DNA of 64,000 bases from Nymphaea colorata (GCF_008831285.2 NC_045139.1:11690704-11754703); one strand, 5' to 3'; numbered from the stretch's first letter, positions 22,111 to 35,463 are shown. The notes: generated by a model not told the origin, from the letters alone. Made by a program: numbers and translations.

Positions 22111-25100
22111 ATGCGAACCAATTCAATCTACACCACCATTCTTACTGCCATGTTTTCCCTATCATCCTCACCCACCCCCAAATCCCTACCCACCATTCAC
22201 ACCTCCTCCGCTCACCCCAATCGCCTCCGTCTCTTCCGCGGCCTCTCCACTTTCAGCCCACCGTCAGGCGGCGACGACGATAACTTCGTGCCCCTCGCGG
22301 CCAAGAGCGACACCCACCTCCCCAGAAGGCTGCAACCTGACAGGCACGCTCTCAAGGCAAAGGACTACATCAAGGAGAAGCTCGTCTCCTCGACCGACGC
22401 CTCCACTCCATTGCTCGACCCTTGTTCCCCTGGCCGCTCCAGCCACGCCATCGGGTTGGTGGCGGCCGCGCAGGCGAATTTCATGAGGGTTTTAGTCGAA
22501 CGAGTGGGGGTGGCAGCGGCGGATTCGTCGAGAAGCGCCGGGAAACTGTCTTCACTGCCGGAATCGGATGAAATAGGTGGATTTTTGGACCCGACCGAGT
22601 TTTCTTCAAAAATTGAGGATGGTGGTCACCCGGAGGGCTCGAGTCCCGGCGAGATTGGGGAGGAGAAGGTCGGCATTGAGCTCCTCTGCGTGGTGCGGGC
22701 AGTGCTAAAGAAGATTAAGAGGAGGGTTTTGGTGGGGGACAAGGTTTTGGTTGGTTCCATTGATTGGGTTGATCGGAGAGGGATGATAGAGAACGTGTTT
22801 GAAAGGAAATCCGTGATTATCGATCCTCCAGTGTCGAACGTGGACCATTTGCTGGTACTTTTCTCCATGGAGCAGCCGAAACTGGAGCCCTTCGCGCTTA
22901 CTAGGTTCTTGGTGGAGGCGGAATCAACCGGGATTCCAGTCACATTGGCCTTGAACAAGTTGGAGCTCGTCGATGGAGCGGTTGTTTTCTTATTCGGATG
23001 TGATAAATATCTCCTTTCTGATCCTTTCGTTCCTTTGAGACCATGAATCAGTGCCTCAAGAAAATAGTGAAATGATCAATATACAGCTCATTCGTTGTCT
23101 AAGTATTAGTTGTTACTCTTAACCCCCTTTGATTTCTTCTATTCGATAAGCAAATGCTTGAATAGACTTTTAGTTCGATCAAATCGTAGTCAAGAACACT
23201 GAATGAATGTCTGAGTTTAGCATGTTTCTACGTTTTCAGCATCTATTGAGGGACTATTTATAAGATAATTTTTAATTGAATGGAGTTCAAGGCATATTCA
23301 ATATCTGTATTACGCTTTGCTGACGTACTTTATTAGTTCTTTATGTATCACGCCTGAAATTTCACGGTCTTTTTATGCTTACTGAGGCTGCTAATCAAGA
23401 AACTATGGATGCATGTGCAAATAATAGTGCTTTGTGTCGTTGCAGATATGGATGTGTATAGTATCACAGGCATGTAGGTTTCATCAAATTATAGAAATTC
23501 TGGTTGATTCCATCCATTTTGGTGGTCATTTTCTTCTTTTTTTTTTTCAAATTCATCTTCCTATGAAGAATATCTATCATTGTGAATCATCTAAGGCACA
23601 TGGAGGTCTTGCATTGAATAGTATCTAAGTATCCAATCCTCTCTGTTCCATGCATACATTTATAGCACCTGCTTCCATCTTGAATAATCCTATTTTGTCT
23701 GAGTTCCCCTAGCATTATCATGTACACTTGATCAGATGTTCTATTTTTGTTTGCTTAAACATCTGCAACCTTTGCCTCGTGCTTTGCCTCAAGTGAGGTT
23801 CTCAACTATTATGTGTAGCCTAAAAGGTCCGCTTCTTATCATATTGCTTGTCTTAGAGCAGGTGATATCATCATGGAAAAGGAGGCTGCGTTCTTGGGGT
23901 TATGAACCAATCTTCTGCAGCGTCAATACCAACCATGGTTTGGCGAATCTTGCTTTCATCTTGAAAGAACAAACTACAGTAATCGTGGGACCAAGTGGTG
24001 TTGGGAAATCGAGCCTGATAAATGCATTAAGAAGCAGCGGGCACATTTCTGACCCCTTGGGCGACCAGGTTCTTTCCATATGACTTGATGTTACTCACCA
24101 ACAGCATTTAATTTGTGCTTGATTTGGAGTGTTGATTATTTGTGTTTTCCCTTCTGACAAGTGGTGTCTGTTAGTTGAAACTCGAAACAGCATCGTTATT
24201 CAATGTGTCCTGGTAGGATATCTTCTTCTTTCTCTTTAAACATGAGGAAACCTCCAAGGATCTGAACTCTTAATGGGCCTGCCCCTGAGGGTAGCTCTCG
24301 GGCGAGCCGCCACCACCATGGTTTATTGAAGACATCACCATGAAAATGCTGAAGCTATAGAATGGTAGAATTGGTAGTTGGGACCTATATCACATAGGTG
24401 TGAAGACTGGTGCACGTCTAGGTGCAAAGCAATTTAAAAGAACTTGATTGAGGGGATATATATGTGTGTGTGTATATGTATAGGTAGGTAGGTAGGTAGA
24501 TAGATAGATAGAATAAGATTGTCACATAGTCAAAAGATTTTGAAAAATAAGAGATAATACAGCTGACCAAATCAAAAGACTATAAAGAGTCTAAATGCTT
24601 TAGAAAATAAAATGAGTACCATTTTAACTGGAAAACCAGCCACTACTTGTTTTCATATTTGATTCATTTTTTGTGAAAAATCAACCATATGGATGTGATC
24701 TTCATAACCAAAACACCATGAATCCATACAAAAATGACTTTTTTAGTGTTTCTAGTTTTTTTTTGTAAAAATTTAAAGATCAACAGTAAGATTCTTTTTT
24801 TTGGCTAATAGAACTCCTCTGGTATGTCTACGATATGTTGATTTTGCTAGTCTTAGGCATGAAGAACATATCTATGTAATAGTTCCTTTGGAAGTAAGTA
24901 AATGTGTGACTGGATGGACCAGTTGACTGATCCTGCCTATTTTTCTGTTGAAAAAGTAAAATTTGACTTGGTCAAAGTTGATAAGTCTAACACTACATAG
25001 AAATGGCATAAAGTGTGTAGACTGCAGCTGACATGGCTTCAACCATGTTCAACTGTGTCCAGGGCTGCATCCATGTCCTGAAGTCAACATGGTGTGTATG

Positions 25101-26732
25101 ACATGGCTGGGCTATGTCACATGGGAGTGGGTGCGGTGAGAGCATATATATATATATATATACATATATATGTTATTTTTTATATAAGTAATTCTATTTG
25201 TCTATATTTTTAAATTTTTTTTATCAAGGTTACCTTGAATCAATATATCAATGAAAACTCAGCCAAAACATTTTTCAGAACGGCCAAAACTCATGTGACG
25301 CCGTGTCAGGCCGCACCAGCACCTGCACTGATGCGGGTGCGGGTGCGCCACCATAGTTGGTGCACCCGTGTGACTTAGGCTGGGAGTTGGAACCTGATTC
25401 AGGATCTTCACATCAAGAAGCCTTATGGTTCTGCTTTACCACCTATTCTCCACCTACTAAGACCTTAGGTTAATGTCACTTAGTATGCATGTCTAGCAGC
25501 TTCATTCTCTTTCACCTTGAACAGACAAAGAAAATTTTCCTTTTCAATATTACAGCCTTGCAGGGTGGTAATTGAACTATGATGGATTAAACTCTTGCCT
25601 TGTTCTAGTTATTGTCTCTTACTATACTTGTAAACGAATTCCAGAATGCAATCAGTAAATGGTTCGAAGATCAGCGTGTTGGGGAAGTGTCCTCAAGAAG
25701 TGGCAGAGGAAAACACACTACAAGACATGTTTCATTGCTTCCTCTTGCAGGAGGAGGATATCTTGCCGATACTCCTGGGTTTAACCAGCCCAGTCTATTG
25801 AAAGTCACAGCAAGATCTCTTGCAGAAATGTTTCCAGAGGTTTGTCCCCAAAAATCCTCAGTTTTGGTCATATATTGAAACACAACCTCTTTTTAAAAGA
25901 ACGAATTGCTGTGTAGGCATAAGCAGTCTTTGTATCCCCCTTTCTCATTCACTTTCAAAATCTTTCAGGTCAGACAAATGCTTAGATCAAGTGAGCCCGA
26001 AAAATGCTCATTCAGTGATTGCTTACATATTGGTGAACCAGGATGTATTGTGAAAGGGGACTGGGAAAGATACCCTTACTATCTTCAGCTGCTTGATGAG
26101 ATCAAAGTCAGAGAAGAATTCCAGCTGCGTACACTGGGGACAAAAAGAGAAGGTGATGTGAGGTAATCTTCAAATTTCCAGGAGAGAGTGTGTTATAGTG
26201 CAGTCATTGGAATCCCAGCCACTTAATTATTTACACGACCTGCCTTTGATAAATAATAATAGTATGGGATGATTTATGACTTGCTTTATAAAATGAGGAC
26301 GTTTAAATGGTTTCATTGGGCAAAAAATGGGAACAGCATTATCAATGTTCATTTTAGAGTCATAAGGAGAACCCTTTCTTGTTCACCTGGTCCACACCAT
26401 TTATAAATCTAAGATGTGCAAATTTTAGCTGACCAGTTGGTTTTTTCTTTTCTTTATTTTTATTTTTTGGTATCCACTAATTATAGATTTGGTTTTGTCA
26501 GCTTGTGTGGCTTTTCTACTCGATTTTCCCTTTCTCCTCTAAGTCATCTTGTGGCATTCACAAAATGTGCAGGTACAAGATGGGTGGCATGGGAGTCAAA
26601 CAAGCTGAGCCACGCCTGGAATTGAAGAAACATAGACGACAGTCCCGTAAACGGTTGAATCAGTCACTTCTGGATGATTTGGATGATCTTGATGAAGATG
26701 AAGGATTAGTTGATCTTGGAGGCACTCGATAA
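22111..26732 (+). CDS. RSGA: RsgA-type circularly permuted GTPase, organellar (5 exons, 541 aa)
   Basis: Exons: 22111-22980, 23862-24068, 25645-25839, 25969-26162, 26573-26732. They total 1626 nt and stay in frame through every junction. The order of GTPase motifs is permuted as in RsgA/YjeQ: G4 'NKLE' (residues 282-285), then G1 'GPSGVGKS' (333-340), then G3 'DTPG' (401-404). A zinc-binding C/C/H/C set follows (about 437, 442, 444, 450, in 'CSFSDCLHIGEPGC'). An OB-fold region (about 193-275) precedes the GTPase domain, as in bacteria. The N-terminus is rich in Ser/Thr/Pro/Arg with few acids, suggesting an organelle transit peptide. The C-terminus is basic then acidic ('HRRQSRKR', then 'DDLDDLDEDEG'). 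RsgA proteins act late in small-subunit ribosome assembly; action in plastid or mitochondrion is inferred from the transit peptide and family. The first donor (GCG/gttgtt) is weak. Confidence 0.88.
24069..25644 (+). other. large intron 2 of the RsgA gene with repeats
   Basis: The 1.58-kb intron carries a compound microsatellite (TA/TG then GGTA then GATA units, 24,455-24,512) and a TA run at 25,144-25,172. A GC-rich segment around 25,290-25,375 ('gcgggtgcgggtgcgccacc') resembles a common plant dispersed repeat. No frame in it looks coding. Confidence 0.6.
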
Positions 26733-28924
26733 GCACAAGCATAGTCAGTGAGCCTACGGGGAGGCATTTATACATAAAGATCAGTTGATTCATGCTGTTG
26801 TATATAGTCGAAGTCGTTTGCACACTGGTTAATGTAGACTTGTAGTCTTACCTTAGCAGTCTTTCGAAGAAGAGCATATCTTGTTCTTTTGCCATCTAAA
26901 AAAGGGATATGTACGGAAGAATCCCTGTTTTAGATGAGTAATGTGTAAAAGCCTCCATTTGTTTGTCTACCTTCACAGATTTTTAACGTGCTGCAACGGC
27001 TTTGTATGTTGATAAAGTTTGAGTTCTCAGATATGTCAACAGTGCTAGCAGTGAGAACACTCTGCCAATTTAGATAAGCTGATAAACTACCAGAACCATC
27101 ATGACATTTTAGACAGTTGATGATATTGGAGACGGGACTCCTGGGAAGTGAACAAACTTAGTCTTCCAGATTGGTGAGGTCTTCCAATGACATTCTGATG
27201 GCATACCATGGTTAATATCTGAATATTCAGTTCCCTCCCTCGCTAGGGACCTATAACGTTGTACAGAAATCAGACCTGATTCTAACTGGGATATGTGAGT
27301 GAATTTGTGTCTGCTACAGATAACGGTTCAGGCGCTCTGTTTCGATTTGAGAATAAAGGGGTTTCATTACCTTCTATTCCCTTTGTTTCTTCTATAGCCC
27401 TTTGTTTCTTCTATAGGTTTAACACAAGAATACTCGTGAAAAAAGTTCGCCTCCTCTTATCTGAGTGATAGGTCTGAGGACCCCTTGATGCAAAAACCAT
27501 GGTTACCTACTTTTACATAATTTCCTTCACCCGTTTCATTCTCCCCTGCATACGTGATGTAATAAACGTAATGTTGAACTTCGTGTTGGAATGGTGTGGC
27601 CTTTGTTCAAGATTGTGGCCGAAATAATGAGTCAATGGAGATTAACAATATTGCTTATGTCTTTCACTTACCGCATTATCTTTTCTGGCTATCTAAAATG
27701 ATGGTTTGGGAAATGAGAATTGGTGGCAACAGTGAAGATGAATTTCGACTGCATGATATTTAGATTATTGTTAAGAAATCCTCTAATTTTTTCTCTCATT
27801 TTATTCCATCTCCATTCTCTGTCTCAGTTTACTGCTCTTACACCCCAAAAGACCATGAACATCTCGACGTTGTCAGCTTTTCCACCTTTTCAATAGATGT
27901 GCTTCAAACACCATTTCTCAAAGCAAGGTTTTAAATTAATGGTAGGAATGAGCTAATACTTGTAGATAACGGAAACAAGAATAAAAGTTCCATCAATTTA
28001 AGCGCTGATGTGCTGGTAATTGGCAAAACGCCTCCACGGCTCCTGACTATGCTCATCCCCACATTTTATGAGAAAAAAAAATTATGAAAAAAAAGAAACA
28101 GACCTAAAAGACACTTGAAACCAAAATAAATTTAAAAAAAAATGTTAAAAGTTTTCAATAACAAAAAGAACTACTATACTGATGGTATAGAGGAGTGTTG
28201 ATCTGGATTGAGGGTTGCTGTTTTTGAGGCTAATTGTGACTCACTTAATTCTAAGGGTGCCGGGATCGCTAAGTCGACCGTTTAACTACTTGAGGCTCCC
28301 AAGGAAACTTGGTTGTACATGGACAAGAGCATGAGAAAGGGATGAAACAAGTTCCGAGGATTGTGATCCAAGAGCACTTTCTAATGCTTTAGGTTCAGAA
28401 AGGCCTTCTTGGTTTTCTAATGAGGAAGCACAGTCTTCCCCCCCGTCTCCTATTTTTTAGGTGTACTTTGTCTTATATCTACGAGTCCAATGAAAATTAA
28501 TCTCTGCTGGGAGGCCTACGAGAGGGCAATGTCGGGTCACTCTAACCAAAGGGCATTTCTTTTTCTCCCTTGCTATTGCTTCGTCCTGCATTGGAGATTA
28601 AGTCCAAGAAGTATAATTCGGCATCTGCGATGTAAGACATGGACCAACAAGAACACCAAGAACTTGGAGATTTAATTAATAGAAGACTCTGATGGGTTGT
28701 TCGATGTAAGAAAACTGTCAAAAACTTCTTCGCTAATTAAGGACTCTTTTTTAAAAAAAAAATCGTGGAATTTTGCATGAAAAATAATGCTTCTTCTTTG
28801 GTGGGTGAAAACTATCGTGGAAACTCTATTTTTTTGTGGCCCCTACCATGAAAGAAAGAATACCTTAGTCCCTAAAGAGGCCGAAGCCCTTTCTTCTTTC
28901 TCCATGTCCCCCCTGGAACCAAGG
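26733..28924. other. intergenic; RsgA 3' region then nothing recognised
   Basis: The first few hundred bases probably include the RsgA 3' UTR, although no clear AATAAA was found close to the stop. An 18-bp unit 'ccctttgtttcttctata' is duplicated in tandem near 27,379-27,415. No frame of note is present. Confidence 0.5.
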
Positions 28925-28932
28925 GCTGCTTT

Positions 28933-29410
28933 TAGGGCTGTATAATGAGCTGAGCCAACTCGGGCTCAAGTCGAACTCGCTCAAAAAAACTTGGCTTGTT
29001 TATAAACGAGCCGAGTTTGAGCTTACAAAAATACTTGAAATGATAAACGAGTCGAGTTCGAGTTTCAAGTACTCGACTCGTTTATACTTGAGTCGACTCA
29101 CAAATCAGTATTCTATATAATATTGCCAAAACCGATTCACCAAATCTTTGGTTTTAACTTTTAAGGCAAAAACAAATTTTCACAAGTTACACGAGCTAAC
29201 GCTGACACGAGTTAGTGCTAAATGAGTTAATACATAAATAAGTAAAATGGGTTAAATGAGTCGAGTTCGAGCTCCATTTTGTGTAGTCGAGTCGAGCTTG
29301 AGCTTGCTATAAGGAGATCGACTCGAGTTCGAGCCGAGCTTGAGTTTTGTGAGCAGAGTCAAGCTCGAGCTGGCCAATCTAGGGCTCGACTCGGTTCGTG
29401 TGCAGGTCTA
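28933..29410. mobile_element. non-autonomous hAT-type element, 478 bp, perfect 8-bp target duplication
   Basis: The left terminus 'TAGGGCTGTATAATGAGC' and the right terminus 'GTTCGTGTGCAGGTCTA' are imperfect inverted copies. The element is flanked by a perfect 8-bp direct repeat 'gctgcttt' (28,925-28,932 and 29,411-29,418). The interior is dense in 'ctcgagtcgagctcg'-type motifs in both orientations and has no transposase frame. The perfect duplication implies a fairly recent insertion or good preservation. Related but degraded sequence occurs at about 33,120-33,480 and 56,939-57,335. Confidence 0.85.
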
Positions 29411-29418
29411 GCTGCTTT

Positions 29419-32400
29419 AAGATCTGGCTGGGGAGCGGTGCATCTGTCAACTAAAACTTCCCCTTACAACTGTTATCCCCTTGGTGGCCTTCTCTTTGTT
29501 GGTCGCTCTTTGTCGTTTCCTATAGAACTCTCCTCTATGCTTCAAGACTGCTCTTTTGTCTCTCATTTCTGGCCACTCAGAGGTACAAATCCCTTTAAAT
29601 TGAAATAATCAACAAGTGCTTGAGAAAACCAACGTTGTCAATGTTAGCATTGGGAGGAATCTTTGTACAAAATGAAAATAGGAACTGTATATTTTTGCCT
29701 GCTCATAGAGAAACCATTCATTCTTAAGGCCGTAGACTACGTTTGATTTAACCTGCTATACCTTCTTACTTTCCTAGTAATATAAAACTCAAAGATGAAG
29801 TCTCCTTGGAGTCTAAACTTATGACTAACTATTCATTGGCCAGGACCTTCTCCAATTGTGTTAAGCCTTTGGTTTTTTCAACCAACTAAACTGAATGATG
29901 ATGAATTTGTTTACCTGTTTGTTATTATGACATTAAAAAAAAAAGCGTTTCAAATGTTGAAAGTAAAAGGCAAAATATGAAGATTCATGTCAACCTCTCT
30001 GATTTTGGCGAGCACATAGCCTGATATGCATACACTCCGTGCATGATGAAGGATTCCAGAATAGTTCTAATAATGAAGATTTTTAAAAAAAAAAAATTTG
30101 GCAATCAGGCTTATATATGTGCCCCGATCCTGGCATAAACTGAAGCCAAGGATCAGTGGGTCGAAATCTGGTGCGCTGGACATTTGGGTCAATTTTGAGT
30201 CGCATTATAACAAATAGTCTCAAAACTAAGTTCAAACTTCATACTTGGAATCTAATATATGAAGGTGACCATTGGTTTCTTGGGTGGACTGCAACAACTT
30301 ATGTGAAAACATACTTGACAATAACTATATATTTGAGATTTAGAAAAACTTTGAAGAGCCTATATATTTATATTTTGTATTAACTAGTATCCATAGCTTT
30401 TCAACATATTGTGAACCAAATCCAGCTATTGAGCGGTTTGGAATTCATCCTGCTCAATGCTTGAGCCAGTTTTGGGTTGAGAAGTTACAGCATACGTTGG
30501 TTGGTTCAGCCTAATATTTGATAATAATGGAGAAAACTACGAAAAAGGTAGTTCGATCAGAAATGTTGACAAAGAGCGTTCTTTAACTTTCTACAAATGA
30601 ATAGGCATAGATATCTGGACCCTACTTCTTTATGCATATTCCTATCTGCATGGATACACATCCATGAGTTATGTAATAGGGTTCTTCAATATAAAAAGGA
30701 AACCTGTTCTTGTTCTTGTATAACTTGTTTCTGAAAAAAGAAACTGGTACCAACTATTTTCTGGGGAAGGTTTTCTCTAAATCTGTTATGACTTTGTGTT
30801 CTTCTTGGTTTTTAAATTTCATCTGTTTTTTTTGTTGACGACTCTTATGTAACACACTATAAATGTCCCATGCATCTGCCTCCAAAAATGGGACAGATTC
30901 ATAAGAGAGTTTATATAACAACAGTATTTCGTGAATCTATCCTAGCTTTTGAAGCAACTTCATAGAATAGTAACAGTTTGTTACTGTTGTCAAACTGCAC
31001 TTAAAATGATAGTAAAAAAATAGAGTTGTTCCCCTAACAATATGTACGAGGATAAACCTGCTGGCCCTAACTTCTGCTTCAACTTCATTCCTTTGTGGTT
31101 TCCTGTGAAATGAGGGCCGCCCAAAAGGGTGTAGCATAGATGATTGACAGGTTGGTAAAAGTCTAGTTGTCAGTTATGAGCACCATTTTTCGGATTGCAA
31201 AGGATTGATATGCAACACCGTAGTTGATGAGTGTATCACTTTTCATCCAGTTCTTGAAGCTGCCTGCTGACCATAGAAAACAAAAACTTTTAATTCAAAA
31301 CCCAAAGTTCCCGATCTCAGACACACACACAAACTTTTAATTCAGAATCGAATTCAAATCCAAATATATGGATATCCAATAAATCGGAGATGTGATTAGA
31401 AATACCTTTGATTCGAATCTATTTCTAAAACCATTGTTCCCCAGTAGGAATAATTTGTATCCTAATCAGTGAATGCATATTAAACTTTGCATGCATGGTA
31501 CACTTGTAAAGGACGTTTAGTGGATGCAATAAAATAGAGGACCTTCTTATGCATAAATAACTACACAAATGGATGTAGAACTAGAAGTGGCCTTCTTTTA
31601 TCCACAGTTTTCTTATAACTACACGATAGCTGTGTGTGGTCAAGTTTCTAGCAATATTGGTAAAATATTAGTCACCAAGGGCTAAATCTTGTAGTGGGTG
31701 AATGGGTGGCTAAATGCTTTATTGCCTTTAACACGATATGAACTATAGGAAATTATATATATATATAATGAAATGCGTGCCAAGAAGGTGCACGATCATT
31801 AATTTATAGGCGAAAAGCCATCGGTAACTGAACAGGCACGATAATCACAATAATAGAAGCCAACTGTGTGCTTAGTAGGAAACTTGCAAAAGGGTCGCCA
31901 CTCACCACTTGGTTGAAATGGCATGAATACCTGTGGGGGCTGGTGTGGGCCGATTCTTTGAAAGGACTTGAAATTATACTATATGATAACAAAAAAATTG
32001 TTCTTATTATTCTAATTACTCTATCTTTCTCTCACTCACACACACACACATATATGTGACTTACATTGGAAATGTTTAGTTTAAGACCTAAGATTCTAAG
32101 TAGTTTTTCAAAAATCTAAGGTTTACTAATATGAGAGAAAAGACATAGCCATCCATCCGATGCTGATCGGACGACTCAGGTTTGATGTCTTCTCGTGTTA
32201 TATATATATATATATATATATATAGTGCCTAAATGGTGATTATAAATGGAGTGACCAACGGGGCACTGTCCACAAGAGCTGTCCGACCTTTTGGAGCAAA
32301 TGGCCTTATGGCTTGTCCCATTTTTTATAGGAATTTTATTTTTAATGGGCACTATTGCATGGAGGAAAGGGAGGATGGAGATTGCCACATGTATGATTTT

Positions 32401-32440
32401 TTTATTGGACAGTTCTCATGGGTAGTCTTCTAATGTGATT
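29419..32440. other. intergenic with AT microsatellites, no gene
   Basis: No frame above 75 codons resembles a protein. A short TA run occurs at about 31,759 and a longer one at 32,199-32,225. A segment near 31,320-31,440 contains 'aatcgaattcaaatccaaat'-type motifs related to the repeats at 39.6 and 41.2 kb. Confidence 0.5.
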
Positions 32441-32448
32441 CAAGCTAT

Positions 32449-32637
32449 CTAAAGTCATCCAGCTCATTCAAAACAATTGTTTAGTCGATTTTGATGAACG
32501 GTTGGAAAAAAAATGAAAAACAAAAATTTGTGAAAGAAAAAAAAAGTGTCGTGAACTATAAATAATGAAAATATCCATTCCTTTTTCACTTTTTTTTTCT
32601 CGATCAAACAACCTTTATGAAGAGGCCTAGTGACTCC
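32449..32637. mobile_element. second, more degraded copy of the foldback MITE at 4.65 kb
   Basis: The left arm (32,449-32,488, 'taaagtcatccagctcattc') is inverted at 32,600-32,637 ('tcgatcaaacaacc ... tgactcc'). The left arm also aligns directly with the left arm of the 4653-4865 element ('caaagtcacccaactcattt'). AT-rich centre; no target duplication identified. Confidence 0.45.
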
Positions 32638-32771
32638 AAATAGGTTTTCACCAGTCTGGCGTGTTCACTCCACTAAACTCATCATCTTGGGGTTGGATTT
32701 GGCAAGAGATCGACGGTCGACATGAAATGATCATGTTGGGTCGATTTACCATCGCGTTTAAATCGATGAAT

Positions 32772-32793
32772 TATATATATATATATATATATA
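32772..32793. repeat. TA microsatellite
   Basis: An uninterrupted TA dinucleotide run, similar to the one at 32,199-32,225. Confidence 0.9.
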
Positions 32794-33119
32794 ATTTTCT
32801 AATTGAATTAGCAATAGTTTATGATACAACAAAGTTTATGATACTTGGTGCTTTCAATAACTATCGTTTAACCACCAAGTGGCATTCGACACCTGGCAGA
32901 TTTAAATCCCACATATCTTACACGTCTATGTGTGGACAATATTTATGTATTTTTTCATATTAAATGCATGTCTACCCAACTCAATTTAAAAAGATTTCCG
33001 GCCGACCTAACGTTATATCAGTTCAAAAGACTACAAGCCAATCTACTTTCATGCACACGTATGTAAGCACAACACAACCTGATACTAAGCTAAGTTTGGT
33101 GAGATATATGTTAAAAAAA

Positions 33120-33480
33120 TTATTATGAGGCCAGGATTGCAGACGAGCCCACGCAAGCTGGGCCAGTTCCAGCGCTGCTTGATTCAAAAAATTCGAGTTT
33201 GAATTGGAGCCAAGCTTCATAAAAAGGCTCACGTTAAACTCGACAATACAGCGTTGAGTTTGGGCTCCACTTGTTTAACTTGCTTTTGTTGTCCCTATTT
33301 TTGTATATTTTAACTCATTTAAATCGTTTATTTTCTATTCATTCATTTTATAGTAGAGCTGAGTCAAGTTCTTACAATTTAAACTCAACTCATTTAAAAC
33401 ATTTCAAACATCAACTCAAACTTGATTCATTTATAAACAAGTTAAGTTTCAATTAATGAGTTATATTCAACTGATTCACT
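33120..33480. repeat. degraded relative of the 478-bp hAT element
   Basis: It contains scattered 'gagcccacgcaagctgggcc', 'gttgagtttgggctcc' and 'ataaacaagttaag' segments like the interior of the element at 28,933-29,410 ('cgagccgagtttgagc', 'tataaacgag'). Terminal repeats and target duplication cannot be recognised. Confidence 0.4.
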
Positions 33481-33899
33481 AAATTATGCCAAGGAACCTT
33501 TGGATCACCTCCCCTTCTAAGCATGCTTTACAAACATATTTACAATTCGAGACTTCATCCATCAACCAGTTAAAATGAAAATTTCAAAGAAATGACATAT
33601 CATTTAAAAAATTATTTAGCTTTTTACTTGTTAGTGGGTCATTTGAAACTGTGGAAACGATATTATTTATATAAATGAAACTATCACAGTTCAATGCATA
33701 ACATCCTTCATTTTGTATGATGTTTGATTAATTTTCTATAATCTATAAAAAAAATGGTGGTACCTTCCAATGCTTACAAGAATTAAGAATTTATTTTTAT
33801 ATGTAATCTCTTTTTTATGTTCAATTTTTTGCTGGGCTTATGTTAGTTAATGTTATTTTCCTTTCTCTCCCCTCTAAGCATGCTAGAGAGAGAAGAGAG

Positions 33900-35463
33900 T
33901 GTGTGTGTCTTGAGGTGCGGTGGAGACACTGGTTTGAGGGAATCGGTTGAATGGAATCCGGGGGGCCAGCCCTCCCAGAGTTCGCTCTCTGTCCCGTTGG
34001 ACCCTCTTTTCCGGTGGGCCCGGCCGTTAGAGTTGGACTCACACCGGTGTGACGACCCACAACCCCTAAAACTTCGCTTTTGTCACTAGCCGTCACCCTT
34101 AGCCGCGCCGGCGCAGCTCCTTATGGTTTTTCCACTTGCTTGCGTTGGTGGCGGTGGCCGGTGGTGGTGGTCGCGGTGCCGGCACCGGCGGCCGCCTGAG
34201 CCTCTCCACGTACAAGCCCCGGCGTACCCTTCTCGAACCAACTCGCGCCTTCTCACAGAAATTGCATTTTTAGATTCTTTCCTTTCTGTGTCCGTGTGGC
34301 ACCTGACCGTTTCTCTCTCTTACCCGCGCAGGAACGTTAAAACTGAATGGTGTCAGTATGGATACTAAAAATGGTGGATATTGGGCACCATTTTAGAGGA
34401 TTTGGGCGAGGAGATGAACTCCAACGGAACTGCTCCATTTCTGTGAGTCTGCAATCAGGCTTTATCTCCTCTCTCTCTCCACTTTTTTGGGTTTTCCCAA
34501 TTTGTCCATACAGTCATTCTCACCATCGTTACTTTAGATGCATATATAAGGTGACCGATAGATAGTGTGTTTTATATTTTAATTGCATACCCACATCAGA
34601 TTATGTATGATACGCGGCCAGAAAAGGAAAACCCGTTTTTGCTCTTTTATTTTAAGGAGAAAATAAAGAATCGCATTTGTAATGGTCGGTCTCTCTCTCC
34701 TCTCTCCCTCGCTCTCTCTCTCTCCCCCTCTCTGTCATATGCATGGTAACTTGGCAAGAGGGGCTTTATGTGCAGCATGCTTGATGGGGATAGCTTGAAT
34801 GGCGCTGTAACTTACTCCTGTATGTTTTTTTTCATCTGCCCTGTTTCCATTTCTTCTCGTTCGTTTTGGATGGTGAACTGCTAGTTGAGTTTCTCTTTTT
34901 GTCTCGAGTAATAGCTCTTGATATTTGTACTGTGGCCGTATAAACGACAATGGTTCTGATGTGTTTATGTTTAGCGTGTATTAGGTGGGGTTGTTGGTGA
35001 CCGTGTTGGTTTATGATGGTTATCTAGATTGTTGGTTTAGGCGTTAGTTATGGCATTTGATCAAATGTTTGATGCGTATTTTTTTGCTTTTCTCCTTCAG
35101 TCCGTGGTTTTCTTTGTTGGCCACGCCATTTTCGCATGCTCTTAGGTCTTGGATGTTGCTGTCCCGTTGAGATTAAGGACTGGTTTTTTGTTTGATTCCT
35201 TGGCGAAGAAAATTAGGATCTTGGTCGTCTATTTGTATGTTTAGGTGGTTTGCTGATGGTCTTTATTTTGTGGATACTGTTCTATTCTATTTCATGAGCC
35301 ATTGAATAAAATCTTATTTCTTGAGACTTGAGAGCAATATTTCTGATGATGTTGCATTGGATGTTACAACTATGATGGTTTCAGTTTAAACATGGTCTTT
35401 GTAAAATTTGGAGTATACAAACGTGGGTGGGAGTCAGAGGAGGGGTAGAAGGTGAACTCTATA
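33900..35463 (+). promoter_or_regulatory. GC-rich promoter/leader region of the F-box/kelch gene
   Basis: A GC-rich stretch (33,950-34,330) and a CT-rich tract (34,690-34,737) precede the coding exon by 0.7 to 1.5 kb. This is consistent with a leader exon and a long leader intron. An alternative coding first exon is possible: an ATG at 34,777 reads ten codons to 'GGCGCT/gtaact', a donor-like site. It could join in frame to 'ggtag/AAGGTGAAC' at 35,449. The acceptor has a poor pyrimidine tract, so this is weakly supported. Confidence 0.4.

Noticed and set aside
35452-35463. F-box/kelch start four codons upstream of the ATG
   Set aside because: The codon at 35,452 is GTG. The first in-frame ATG is at 35,464 and a stop lies just upstream at 35,446.
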